Shown here: positions 8,855 to 18,493 of the stretch, piece by piece
Position numbering within the stretch: position 1 is the stretch's first letter
Layout of the letters: each line of letters starts with the position of its first letter
Assembly: GCF_016583985.1 (NCBI RefSeq)
Contig: NZ_NRSD01000003.1
Span: 186,001-250,000 of the forward strand
Length of the DNA: 64,000 bases
Direction: 5' to 3'
DNA from: Thiocapsa imhoffii
GTDB lineage: Bacteria; Pseudomonadota; Gammaproteobacteria; Chromatiales; Chromatiaceae
Translations under genes and position numbers: made by a program
The notes under the pieces: generated by a model
What the model was told of the DNA's origin: nothing
Seen by the model: the letters and a program-made list of their open reading frames with translations, nothing else
Database searches by the model: none

Positions 8855-10867
8855 ATGTACGAACAGGTCTCCCACGCCCTCCTCAACGACATTCTCGATG
8901 AACTCAGCAACGAGATCTGCCGGCAGGATCTGCGGCATTTCTTCACCCGGCTGGGCGCCAATTTCTATGCCATCCATTCGCTGTTCTTCCATCTCTATGG
9001 GCATCGCGAGGACTTCAAGGCGCAAATGGTGCACCTGACCGAGCGTCTCGCGCGTGCTTACATCGACCGTCCCGACGTGCTCAAACAGATCGATATGGCC
9101 CGCGAGGAAGACCATAACTGGTTCCTTGGGCAACAATGGGTGGGGATGGCCCTCTACAGCGACGGCTTCGCCGGCAATCTCCAAGGGCTGAAGGAGCGCC
9201 TCCCCTATTTACAGGAACTCGGCATCAACATGGTTCACGTGATGCCGATTCTCCAATGTCCGCGGGGCGCCAGTGACGGTGGCTACGCCATCAGCGATTT
9301 TCGCAACATCGATCCCCGCGCCGGCACGGTCGACGACATCCGCGCGCTCGCTGACTCCATGCGCCGCCGCGACATGCTGCTCACCCTCGACGTCGTGGTC
9401 AATCACACCTCGAACGAACACGAATGGGCACGCCGCGCACAGGAGGGCGACCACGATTACCAGAACTTCTACTATTGCTTTCCCAACCGCGACGTTCCGG
9501 ACATGTTCGAGGCGACCATGCCCGAGATCTTCCCCGAGACCGCGCCCGGAAACTTCACCTGGGACGAGTCGATGGGCAAGTGGGTGATGACGGTCTTCAA
9601 CCACTACCAATGGGATCTGAATTACGCCAACCCCGCCGTTTTCATTGAGATGGTGGACATCATCCTCTTCTGGGCTAATCAAGGGGCGGATATCGTCCGC
9701 CTGGACGCCGTCGCCTTTCTTTGGAAAAAGATCGGCACCAGTTGCCAGAATGAACGCGAGGCCCACCTGATCCTGCAGCTCATGAAGGACTGCTGTCAGG
9801 TCGTAGCGCCCGGTGTGCTCTTCATCGCCGAGGCAATCGTGGCCCCATCGGAAATCATCAAGTACTTCGGCGAGGACGCGGTCATCGCGAAGGAATGCGA
9901 GATCGCCTACAACGCCACCTTCATGGCCCTGCTCTGGGACGCCGTCGCCACCAAGAACGCCAAACTGCTGAACCAGGGCATCAAGAGCCTGCCAAACAAG
10001 CTCGACCGTGCGACCTGGTTGAATTATCTACGGTGTCACGACGATATCGGTCTGGGTTTCGACGACGCCGACATCCGGGCCTGCGACTACGATCCCTACT
10101 CTCACCGTCGTTTTCTCGTGGACTGGTACACCGGCGCCTTCGCCGGCTCACCCGCTCGTGGGCGCCCCTTCGGCGTGAACCTCAAGACGGGTGACGCACG
10201 CATCGCCGGTGCCCTCGCCTCGCTTGCCGGACTCGAGGCCGCGCTCGAGGACAACGATGAGCAGGCCATTTCCGAGGTCGTCGACCTCATCCTGATGCTG
10301 CACGCCATGATCATGTCCTTCGGTGGCATCCCCTTGATCTGGTATGGCGATGAGATCGGTACCCTCAATGACAACTCATTCCTTGAGGACAGCCACAAGG
10401 CAAGCGATGCACGCTGGATCCATCGCCCACGGATTGACTGGTCACGCGCCGAACGTCGCCATCTCAACGGCACGGTCGAACGGCGCATCTTCGAAGGGAT
10501 CAAGCGCATGATCAGTGTGCGCAAGGACACCCCGGCCTTCGCTGATTTCAACAATCGCGAACTCGTCGATGTCGAGAACCCCCACTTGTTCGTCTTCCTG
10601 CGCACCCATCCGAGTCTCGCGGCGAATTCGGTGCTGGTGGTCGCCAACTTCGACACCAAGCCGCAATACCTGGATCTGGAAACGCTCAACCGCCGTGGTC
10701 TCTTTCGCTATGGTCAGATCACCTGCCTGGCCTCGGGTGACTCGCCTGCCATCTTCAACAACCGCGTCGTGGTGCCGCCCTATCATTTCTACTGGCTGTC
10801 GAATCAGCGCCCTGGTGCCCTGTTCGAGGATAGCTTCGGCGCGATTCCACGTCGCTCCCTCTCCTGA
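8855..10867 (+). CDS. ams: Amylosucrase (GH13 glucansucrase)
   Basis: This 670-residue cytoplasmic enzyme, without a signal peptide, transfers glucosyl units from sucrose to a growing alpha-1,4-glucan and releases fructose. The catalytic triad aligns with Neisseria amylosucrase: nucleophile D284 in VRLDAVAF, acid/base E326 in FIAEAIV, and transition-state stabiliser D396 in CHDDIG. The family-typical WKKIGTSCQNEREAH and SFARG-like AGSPARGRPFG stretches and the amylosucrase-type N-terminal helical domain are present. The frame is open to 8654, inside the fructokinase gene, but the start is placed at 8855 (MYEQVSHALLND), which has GGAAG upstream. It could also run as a sucrose hydrolase; sequence alone does not tell. 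Confidence 0.92.
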   Translation: MYEQVSHALLNDILDELSNEICRQDLRHFFTRLGANFYAIHSLFFHLYGHREDFKAQMVHLTERLARAYIDRPDVLKQIDMAREEDHNWFLGQQWVGMALYSDGFAGNLQGLKERLPYLQELGINMVHVMPILQCPRGASDGGYAISDFRNIDPRAGTVDDIRALADSMRRRDMLLTLDVVVNHTSNEHEWARRAQEGDHDYQNFYYCFPNRDVPDMFEATMPEIFPETAPGNFTWDESMGKWVMTVFNHYQWDLNYANPAVFIEMVDIILFWANQGADIVRLDAVAFLWKKIGTSCQNEREAHLILQLMKDCCQVVAPGVLFIAEAIVAPSEIIKYFGEDAVIAKECEIAYNATFMALLWDAVATKNAKLLNQGIKSLPNKLDRATWLNYLRCHDDIGLGFDDADIRACDYDPYSHRRFLVDWYTGAFAGSPARGRPFGVNLKTGDARIAGALASLAGLEAALEDNDEQAISEVVDLILMLHAMIMSFGGIPLIWYGDEIGTLNDNSFLEDSHKASDARWIHRPRIDWSRAERRHLNGTVERRIFEGIKRMISVRKDTPAFADFNNRELVDVENPHLFVFLRTHPSLAANSVLVVANFDTKPQYLDLETLNRRGLFRYGQITCLASGDSPAIFNNRVVVPPYHFYWLSNQRPGALFEDSFGAIPRRSLS

Positions 10868-10888
10868 GTCGCCGCGGAGTCCTTCATC

Positions 10889-11857
10889 ATGTCCGAACCT
10901 CCAACCGCGTCGCCGCAGACCCTCTCCAGCGTCACCGTCCTGGGCACCGGCGCACTCGGCGGCTTTTATGGATCACGGCTGCTGCTTGGGGGCTGTCAGG
11001 TGCGCTTCATCGCGCGCAGCGATTGCGCGATCCTGCGCCGCGACGGCTTGCGTGTCGACTCACCGCTGGGTGACCGTCACCACGCCCCGATCGAGGTCTA
11101 CGCGGCGTCAGACCCCGTCCCGGCCAGTGACTGCGTCCTCATCGGACTGAAAACGACGGAAAACCATCGTCTCCCTGAACTGCTCCGCCCCCTGGTCCAT
11201 CCTGGCACCATCATCCTGAACCTTCAGAATGGACTGACCGCCGAGGAGGAACTGGTCGCGGCCTTCCCCGAGGCGCGCGTGATCGGTGGGGTCTGTTTTC
11301 TGTGCGCGAACAAGATCGGACCAGGACGGATCGCCCACCTCGACTATGGTTCGATCGGCCTGGCTCCGGTCCACGAACGCGACCGCCACTTGCTGGCGCC
11401 CTTGATGGAGCGGTTGGCCGCGGGCGGGATCACGACCGAGGAGCTGCCATCACTCGCGGATGCACGCTGGCGAAAACTTGCCTGGAACATTCCCTTCAAC
11501 GGTCTTTCGGTCGTCTTGAACGCCAATACCGATGTCATCATGGCCGACCCGGATGCTCGGCGTCTCGCCACGCAGTTGATGACCGAGGTCGCACAGGCGG
11601 CGGCAGCCTGCGGGCATCCGTTCGCGCCCGGCTTCATCGCCGAGCGACTGGCCCTGACCGAACGCATGACACCCTATGCGCCCAGCATGCGCCTGGATTA
11701 TCTCGCGCACCGCCCCCTGGAGATCGAGTATCTCTACCGCCGCCCGCTGCGCGAGGCCCAGTCACGGGGTCTGCGTCTCACCGCGATCGAGATGCTCGCC
11801 GATCAATTGACCTTCCTGGAGCGTCATCACCAGCGGAATCCCGAACCCGGGCGCTGA
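10889..11857 (+). CDS. panE: 2-dehydropantoate 2-reductase (ketopantoate reductase)
   Basis: This 322-residue NADPH-dependent reductase is expected to convert ketopantoate to pantoate in pantothenate/CoA synthesis. The N-terminal Rossmann motif is GTGALGGFYGSRL (about residues 19-31); ILNLQNGL and the WRKLAWNIPFNGLS segment carrying the catalytic lysine and asparagine follow, and the C-terminal ApbA_C helical domain is complete. It begins 21 bases after ams with GGAG upstream, so it probably rides on the sucrose operon transcript, although its pathway is unrelated. Paralogues of this family act on other 2-oxoacids, so the substrate is assigned by family only. Confidence 0.88.
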   Translation: MSEPPTASPQTLSSVTVLGTGALGGFYGSRLLLGGCQVRFIARSDCAILRRDGLRVDSPLGDRHHAPIEVYAASDPVPASDCVLIGLKTTENHRLPELLRPLVHPGTIILNLQNGLTAEEELVAAFPEARVIGGVCFLCANKIGPGRIAHLDYGSIGLAPVHERDRHLLAPLMERLAAGGITTEELPSLADARWRKLAWNIPFNGLSVVLNANTDVIMADPDARRLATQLMTEVAQAAAACGHPFAPGFIAERLALTERMTPYAPSMRLDYLAHRPLEIEYLYRRPLREAQSRGLRLTAIEMLADQLTFLERHHQRNPEPGR

Positions 11858-11943
11858 CGGCCAGGCGAGGCCTTCGGTGGGGCAGCTGTTGACCCGCGCG
11901 ACCGCCATTGGGCCGCGCCGCGTGCAAGCGATCGGGCTGCGTG

Positions 11944-12753
11944 TCACATTGGCCGTTCGAAGACCAGGAGTGATTCGACTTCTCGCACCCCCAGGACATC
12001 GGCCGCCAAGGCCTCCGCGACCTGCCGCTCCGCCAACGAGGTGACGCTCCCGCGCAGCAGGACGACGCCATCGCTCGCGCTCACTTCGATGCTGCGTGCA
12101 TTCACCGTCGTGTCGTACTGCAGCACGGCCTGTACCCGATTCGCGATCCAGTTATCGGAGCGCGGTTCCGCGGCAATCACCTCTTGGCGCGCACGATCCT
12201 CCGTGAGCATGTTCGGATCGACATTGATGTAGTTGAAGACCTCACGCACCCCTTCGGTCGTGCGCGCCAGGGTCCCTGCCACATCGTGTGGCCCTGAGGC
12301 GCCGATTCGTCCTTGCAGCCGGACGATCCCCTGGTCGATCTCGAAATCGATCCCAAGCCCGGAGGTACTGCGTTGCCAGCCGAGCCGTTGCCGGATCTTG
12401 GTCGCGGTGTTCAGATCGGCAACCGCGGCCGCCAGCGGTCCTGGCGCATCGGCGAAGGTGGCACCGAGCGTGAGCGCATTGTCGATCGGCACCTCACCAC
12501 CGCCGACCAAACGCGCCAGATCCTCGGCCAGCGCGCGCTCGACCTCACTCGGCACCGCGCCTTCAAGCCGTAGCCCCTCGTCGGCGGACTGCACCCGGAG
12601 CTCATAGGCGCCAAGGTGTGGGTTCAGGGCGATGATGGTCTCGACCTTACCCGCTAGGGTGACAGACTCATCAGCCAGTGCCACCGGCGCGAGCCAGAGC
12701 AGGCTTAAGAGGGTAAAACCGGCCAAAGGATCTCGTATTCTGTTCTGTCTCAT
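11944..12753 (-). CDS. Exported BON-repeat protein
   Basis: This 269-residue protein has a clear Sec signal peptide (hydrophobic core LAGFTLLSLLWLAPVALA). The mature part holds BON-like modules: one around residues 45-80 (YELRVQSADEGLRLEGAVPS), one around 125-175 (IVRLQGRIGASGPHDVAG), and a clear C-terminal one (VQAVLQYDTTVNARSIEVSA then VVLLRGSVTSLAERQ). BON domains, as in OsmY, are thought to bind phospholipid or stabilise the envelope. The gene lies 26 bases downstream of the alpha-2-macroglobulin gene on the same strand and is probably cotranscribed, suggesting a shared envelope-protection role. The function of this particular protein is not known. Confidence 0.8.
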   Translation of the reverse strand: MRQNRIRDPLAGFTLLSLLWLAPVALADESVTLAGKVETIIALNPHLGAYELRVQSADEGLRLEGAVPSEVERALAEDLARLVGGGEVPIDNALTLGATFADAPGPLAAAVADLNTATKIRQRLGWQRSTSGLGIDFEIDQGIVRLQGRIGASGPHDVAGTLARTTEGVREVFNYINVDPNMLTEDRARQEVIAAEPRSDNWIANRVQAVLQYDTTVNARSIEVSASDGVVLLRGSVTSLAERQVAEALAADVLGVREVESLLVFERPM

Positions 12754-12779
12754 GGCTGATGAACTCCAGACTCATCCGA

Positions 12780-15700
12780 TTAAAGGGCGTCCACGGACGT
12801 GACATTCGGGCTCCTGACCCGGACCCGACCGGTTTCCGTCCAGGCACGCTGCTCAGGGCGATACATGTCCTCGACGGTTGCCGCGGGTTGGAGAAAGACA
12901 CCCGGTGAAACGGCCCGCAGGCGATAGGCCAGTTGAAAACGATGTGGTGCGCCGCGCGCGCGATCCACCGCGGCGATGAACCGATCCGCGCGGAACTCAA
13001 GATGTTCGGCGACCTCCTCGAGCGCCAACCAACCGAGGTCGCCAATCTCGCCCGCACGCAGCAGATGCGGATTCTCGATCTCCAGTCCCGCGGGCAGGGG
13101 GTCGTCGACGATCAAGCGTGCTTGACGACGGTCAGCTGCCGTGATCGTCAGCACCGCCACCAGGCGATCACCCTGCACGATGGTCTCCGGATCGACCCGC
13201 CGTCCGTTCACGTCATAATAGGCACGTTCGAGCCGGTACCCCTGGCCACCAGCGGGCTGTGGGGTCACGGGAATCCCGGAGTGCGTCACCACCGCGGTGA
13301 GTCCACGCTGACCTTGATTCGCCACGACCACTGGTAATGCCGCCGTAGCCTGCTCATCAATCCGGCTGAACCAGGGACCCTCCCAGGGCACACCGGCGAT
13401 GCTCAAGCGCGGTCGCTCCGCGCCCTGCATCAAGGCGGCGGCGGCCAACAGCATCCAGGCATCCTCTTGGGGGCTGGTCGGCCGTAGATCAGCCTGGTGC
13501 CGCGCCAAGCGCCGCGCCAGGTCTTCTAAAACCACCCCGCTCGCATCCGCCTCCGCGGCGAGGGTCAGCACCGCCGCGCCATCGCGCAACGCAGAGCCGT
13601 AATCCATCCGCCAAGCACCATCATCGTCGTCGGTGCCCAGCATCGCAACGGCAGCGGCGAAGACCCGATCGGCGCGCGCACGGTCACCATAGAGCGCCAA
13701 CGCGGCAGCGAGCTGTGCCTTGGCCATGGGGGTGGCAAAGGCATCGAGCTTCGACTCGGCATAGTAGCGAAGATCACTGATGGCCGCTCGCCCATTGCGC
13801 GCCAGCACATAGAGCGCATACGCGATCTCCTCGCCGCCACGGCTGAAATCCGGCACATAGGCCAAGCGATTGCGCAGATGGTCCAGGGCCATCGTGAAGG
13901 CGGTGTCCGGAACCGCATAACCCTGCTCACGCGCACGGGTTAGGACATCGGTGACATAAGCGTCGAGCCAGGGATCATCACCACCGAGCCCCCAGAGGCC
14001 AAAGCTTCCATTCGCGGATTGATTGAGCAGGATGTCGCCGATCGCCTCGTGCACCTGTTGCGCGATGGTGGACGGCGTGCCGAGCCCGATCAGGCTTGCA
14101 ACCTCATCGAGATAGAGCAGGGGCAAGACACGACTGGTGAGTTGTTCCGTGCAGCCATAGGGGTACCCATCCAAGCGCAAGACTAACCCGGCGACATCGA
14201 GCGCCTCCGCCCCCGTGATGGAGGCCGTCAGTTGCGCGGTGCCCGGTACCATCCGTGACCAACCCTCCGTGTCCAGTGGCAACGTGCCGCCCGGGGGCAA
14301 CTCGACGATCGAGGAGTGCGAGACGCGCGCGGCATTGGCACGAACACTCAAGCGCAGATCCTTGGTCAGAACCTGACCATCGGGCGTTTGCAAGGCCACG
14401 CGCAATGACGCCTCACCGATCGCACGCGCCGTTAGCGGAATCGTCACGTCGGCCTGCCCACCGCCGTCAAGCAGCAGGGTCTGTTCGCGCTGCTCGGGCG
14501 GAATCTCGATCACTTCCTCGCCACCCGTCATCGAGAGGGTCATGGCCCCCGCGGGTCCATCGAGATGGGTGAATTCGAGCCGCAGACGCGATTGATCATC
14601 GGGGGCCAGGAAAGGCGGCAGACTCGCCATGATGACGACTGGATCGCGGATCACCACATCGGAGACGGCGTGCCCGACACCGTGCGCCGACCAGGCCATG
14701 GCCATCAGCCGAATCGTCCCATTAAAATCCGGGACCTCGAAACCGATCACGCCCCGCCCATCCGCATCAAGGCGCAGGATCTCGGATTGAAAAGCCATCA
14801 ACGCCTCCGTCGGCGGCGCACCCTCGAGACGAAGCTGCAGCCGGTCTCCGCCCGCGCGGACGATTCCGGGCACACCCTGCATCCGATCGATGAGCTGGCC
14901 ATAGAGGTCGCGGATCTCCATCCCGAGGCGGCGCTGGCCGAAATACCAACGATCCGGCGCCGGGGCTTGATACCGGGTCAGGTTGAGAATCCCAATGTCG
15001 ACCGCGGCCATGGTGACATGGATGGGTTCACCGGACGTTGCATTGGCCACCTGCAGAGGGATCTCGAGTCGCTGGCGCGGTCGGTGGGCCCCGCCCGATG
15101 CCGCGGGCGGCACCGCGAGTCGCAGATCCAGCTGACGCGGTCCCGGATCGATGCTTGCCCAGGTGATACCCAGCGCGCGCCCTGGCATGCGGCGCGCGGC
15201 GAGATCCATTGGGCGATAGAGCGCGGCGGTGACATAGGCACCGGGGCCCCAGGCCGAGGTGACCGGCAACGCAATCGTCGCGCCCTCCTCGGGCACGGGC
15301 AGAGCGCGCATCTCGATCAACCGATCGTCCATCACCATCACCAGCGCGATGCCGGCGAAGCGTGGCTCGATCCGCGCCCGTAGGGTCTCACCCACACGAT
15401 AGCTGGGGCGATCCAGGACCACCTTGATTAGGTCCGGCGTATCGACCGCGCTCGCAGCGACGGACCAACCGGCCTGGAAATCCAGATCGACCGGCCAGAC
15501 CGTGCCATCCTCCCGCTCAACGCGCAGCCGATAGCTGCCCCACTCCACCCGCGCCTCGATGCGTGACGGCGTCGTTTCGAGGTCCGTTGCGGCGTCTTCC
15601 AGATGACCCGCGGCGATCCGTTGCGTCGACACCATGGGTTCATAATTCCAGCGCCCATCCGATTCGTACCACTGAAACCGGGTTGTGAGTCGCGAGAGCG

Positions 15701-18335
15701 TCCAACGCAGCCCCGCCGGGGACTGCAGCTGATCATCGGGGCCAGCCAGGATGACCTCGAACACGGCATTGCCACCCTCCTCGACCGCCTCTTCGAACAG
15801 GGGCTTGACCCCGATTCGCGCCTGACTGGGGATGACCGGGAGGGTAAGCGTGCGCTCGACCGGTCGCGCACTGCCTTCGCTCACCCGCACCTGGACGGCG
15901 GCCTCCAAGGGACGCGTGGTCGGGGGCAGTTGCGGATTGGCGAGCTGGATGATCGCCTCGCCCGTCGCATTGGTCCGAGTCGTGGCGAAGGGGGTGGCGA
16001 GCGCTTCAACCGGCTCACTGTTCAGACCGAACTGGTAGCCGGGAAAGGCAGCGAGACCCTCGGCCGGCTTGATCTGGACCTCGCCCTCCACCGGCTGATC
16101 AGCAGCCGGTGGACCGAACAGGTACCGTGCCTGCACGGCGATCTCGAGCGGGTCGAGTGGATTCAAGCGCGCGTCCGCGGTGTGTAGATCGACACTGATG
16201 CGCTCGGGCACGAAATCCTCGACCAGAAAGGTCACCTCGGCCAGCGCGGGCGCCGCGGGATCACTGTAGGTCGCGGCACGCCAGGTTCCGCGCATCGCCG
16301 ACCGGCTCAGTGACAGGCTCGCGCGGTAACCGCCGAGGCCCTGATCGGCGGTCAGAACCCGAGCGTGCTCGACCCCGTCAGGACGCTTGAAAACGAAGGT
16401 GATTGGCAAATCGGTTACGGCATCCGCGCGGGCGTCGCGGACCAACGCCGTGAGTTGAACCGACTCCCCCGGACGATAGGCGCCACGTTCACTCACGAGA
16501 TAGACGTCGAGTGGCTGCGGCGGCGCACGCCCCGTCACGCCACGGTCGCTCAGATCGAACGGACTCTGCGTCAGGTCGAGGAAACCGAAATCCCCATCCG
16601 CCCCTTCAGCAACCAGCAGGGCCGGAGCGTTGCCCCCCGTGCCCCGCAAGCGTCCGGGCTCAAAGCGCACCACCCCATCGGCACCACCCTTGACCTCCGC
16701 AAGGAGGTCGTCGTTTAAAGCGATCAGGCGTAGGGTCACATTGGGCACGGGCTGCGCGCTTGAGAGCGAACGCACGATCGCGTGCAGCCCATCGTTCCCG
16801 GAAAAGGCCGCAAGACCGAGATCCGAAACCAGAAACCATTGGGTGGCCAGCGTGTCGGAGGGTTCGCGCGCATTCTGTGCCTGTGCGGTCATGGCATAGA
16901 TCCCCGGGCGCAGATCCTCGATCAGTTCACCGACCGGGACGGCAGTGGTGACGTCACGATTCAGACGGCTCACCATTGGTGACTCGATCTCGATCGTGCC
17001 GTGCCAGACCAACTCGCCCGAGCGGTTGGCGATCTGTTCGGCGTCCCAGCTCGAGAGCTGTTGGCGAAAGCGTCCGCTGCCGACCGCAGCGGCCAGCGCT
17101 CGGTCGCCGATGCGGTACACCTCGGCGTCGATTCGCTCGGTGTTGACCGACACCACTGGAATCGATGGCTCCCCGCCCTTGGGCAAGACGTAGGCGCGGC
17201 CGAGAAATCGCACCATCGGATCGCGATCCCGCACGAACAGCTCCAGTTCCACCGACTGAGCGAGTCGTTCTCCATCAGCCGCGGGCACACCCGAGCGCAC
17301 TTGAACCCGATAACGGGAACCGTGCTCGACGCCATCGATGCAGAGTTGACTGGATTCCACTTCGACCGGCAGATCGGCGCGCTCAGCCACGCGGATGTAA
17401 TCGGCGTACTGGCCGAGATCTGGAGCCAGGGGATCGCTGAATTGCACGCAGATGCGGGGGCTCGCGGCATTGGCATCGATGTCATGGCCAATCACCCGAA
17501 AGCCATGCTCACTCAGGAGCTGCTCGTAGGTCGCACGCCAGCTCGCCTCCTCGCTGAGCGCCAGCGCACCGCGCAGTGCCAGGATCGCCGGCCGCCAGAA
17601 CTCCTGCGCCACCAAGGTCTCGGACAGGACCGCCAACGCCATCGCGCGTTGCGGGTCGCTCAAGGCCTGCCGATAGGCGTTGATTGCGGCCGCCGTGGCC
17701 TCCTCGCGCGCCTGTCGACGGGCGTCCCAATCGCGCGGATCGGACGCCATCAGCGCCGCGGCAAGTCCAAGCCACAGGTCTTGGTCGGCGGGTGCCAAAC
17801 GCAGTGCATCGGCATAGCGATCAGCCGCGCGCAGGGGGTTCGTCGCGACCAAGGCGCGGGCCTCGGCGCGCAGTGTGGAGAGATCTTGCTTCGGTGGTGG
17901 CCCCGCGGCGATCCGCGCCGCCAGCCGTTGCTCGGCCTCGATCAGAGCCGCGGGCAGGAACCTGAGCTCGGCATCGCGGCTCGCCGTCCGCTCCGCGTTG
18001 GTCGCGCCCACTGTGCCTTCCAGAACCCGCCCGGAAACCGCATCCGCAAAGGGGCGTGGATCAGCGAAGTCCTGTTTGAGAAAACACCAGCCGACCTTGA
18101 GGTTGTAGGTGAAGGCGAGACACGTCTCATCGGCCTGACAGGCATCCCGACAGGCCGCCAGATCGACATCCGTGAGCGTGTCATAATCGCCCCCGAAGTA
18201 GTCGATCCCGGGCATCATGGTCATGACGCGGGCACCCGGATCCTCTGTGTCGGCGCCGAGCACGGCCGTGGTGATGAGTCCGAGCCCCCCGAGCAGGATC
18301 CAACCCGCCGAACGGATTCCTCGTCTGAACATCAT
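12780..18335 (-). CDS. Alpha-2-macroglobulin family protein with Apple/PAN domain and thioester
   Basis: This 1851-residue periplasmic or envelope protein is expected to trap proteases that enter through a damaged outer membrane. A signal sequence (residues 1-27) is followed by a cysteine-rich Apple/PAN-like module (about 38-105, LAACRDACQADETCLAFTYN...WCFLKQDF), a helical TPR-like stretch, then repeated macroglobulin domains including the MG signature regions DVYLVSERGAYRPGESVQL and VVLDRPSYRVGETL. The thioester motif is intact, C1395-T-E-Q1398 within GYPYGCTEQ, followed by the alpha/alpha toroid domain and a receptor-binding-like C-terminus. No lipobox is seen, unlike E. coli YfhM. GGAG precedes the start. 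No pbpC is adjacent; its neighbours are a lytic-transglycosylase-like lipoprotein upstream and a BON protein downstream. Confidence 0.92.
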   Translation of the reverse strand: MMFRRGIRSAGWILLGGLGLITTAVLGADTEDPGARVMTMMPGIDYFGGDYDTLTDVDLAACRDACQADETCLAFTYNLKVGWCFLKQDFADPRPFADAVSGRVLEGTVGATNAERTASRDAELRFLPAALIEAEQRLAARIAAGPPPKQDLSTLRAEARALVATNPLRAADRYADALRLAPADQDLWLGLAAALMASDPRDWDARRQAREEATAAAINAYRQALSDPQRAMALAVLSETLVAQEFWRPAILALRGALALSEEASWRATYEQLLSEHGFRVIGHDIDANAASPRICVQFSDPLAPDLGQYADYIRVAERADLPVEVESSQLCIDGVEHGSRYRVQVRSGVPAADGERLAQSVELELFVRDRDPMVRFLGRAYVLPKGGEPSIPVVSVNTERIDAEVYRIGDRALAAAVGSGRFRQQLSSWDAEQIANRSGELVWHGTIEIESPMVSRLNRDVTTAVPVGELIEDLRPGIYAMTAQAQNAREPSDTLATQWFLVSDLGLAAFSGNDGLHAIVRSLSSAQPVPNVTLRLIALNDDLLAEVKGGADGVVRFEPGRLRGTGGNAPALLVAEGADGDFGFLDLTQSPFDLSDRGVTGRAPPQPLDVYLVSERGAYRPGESVQLTALVRDARADAVTDLPITFVFKRPDGVEHARVLTADQGLGGYRASLSLSRSAMRGTWRAATYSDPAAPALAEVTFLVEDFVPERISVDLHTADARLNPLDPLEIAVQARYLFGPPAADQPVEGEVQIKPAEGLAAFPGYQFGLNSEPVEALATPFATTRTNATGEAIIQLANPQLPPTTRPLEAAVQVRVSEGSARPVERTLTLPVIPSQARIGVKPLFEEAVEEGGNAVFEVILAGPDDQLQSPAGLRWTLSRLTTRFQWYESDGRWNYEPMVSTQRIAAGHLEDAATDLETTPSRIEARVEWGSYRLRVEREDGTVWPVDLDFQAGWSVAASAVDTPDLIKVVLDRPSYRVGETLRARIEPRFAGIALVMVMDDRLIEMRALPVPEEGATIALPVTSAWGPGAYVTAALYRPMDLAARRMPGRALGITWASIDPGPRQLDLRLAVPPAASGGAHRPRQRLEIPLQVANATSGEPIHVTMAAVDIGILNLTRYQAPAPDRWYFGQRRLGMEIRDLYGQLIDRMQGVPGIVRAGGDRLQLRLEGAPPTEALMAFQSEILRLDADGRGVIGFEVPDFNGTIRLMAMAWSAHGVGHAVSDVVIRDPVVIMASLPPFLAPDDQSRLRLEFTHLDGPAGAMTLSMTGGEEVIEIPPEQREQTLLLDGGGQADVTIPLTARAIGEASLRVALQTPDGQVLTKDLRLSVRANAARVSHSSIVELPPGGTLPLDTEGWSRMVPGTAQLTASITGAEALDVAGLVLRLDGYPYGCTEQLTSRVLPLLYLDEVASLIGLGTPSTIAQQVHEAIGDILLNQSANGSFGLWGLGGDDPWLDAYVTDVLTRAREQGYAVPDTAFTMALDHLRNRLAYVPDFSRGGEEIAYALYVLARNGRAAISDLRYYAESKLDAFATPMAKAQLAAALALYGDRARADRVFAAAVAMLGTDDDDGAWRMDYGSALRDGAAVLTLAAEADASGVVLEDLARRLARHQADLRPTSPQEDAWMLLAAAALMQGAERPRLSIAGVPWEGPWFSRIDEQATAALPVVVANQGQRGLTAVVTHSGIPVTPQPAGGQGYRLERAYYDVNGRRVDPETIVQGDRLVAVLTITAADRRQARLIVDDPLPAGLEIENPHLLRAGEIGDLGWLALEEVAEHLEFRADRFIAAVDRARGAPHRFQLAYRLRAVSPGVFLQPAATVEDMYRPEQRAWTETGRVRVRSPNVTSVDAL

Positions 18336-18493
18336 CGTTGCTCCGTGGTAATGGCACGACCGTGACTACCTCAAGGGGTGAAAGACTCACCCGCGCGGCG
18401 GCTCGCTCACCAGGTCGATCGCGAAGCGACCGGGGGGATCTCCACCGCGGATTCGCGCCAGACCAGCCGTTGCGGCATCCCCGGCCTGCTGTG

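Noticed and set aside
17001..18365. 454-codon plus-strand frame opposite the macroglobulin gene
   Set aside because: Antisense shadow of a high-GC gene; no recognisable protein text.
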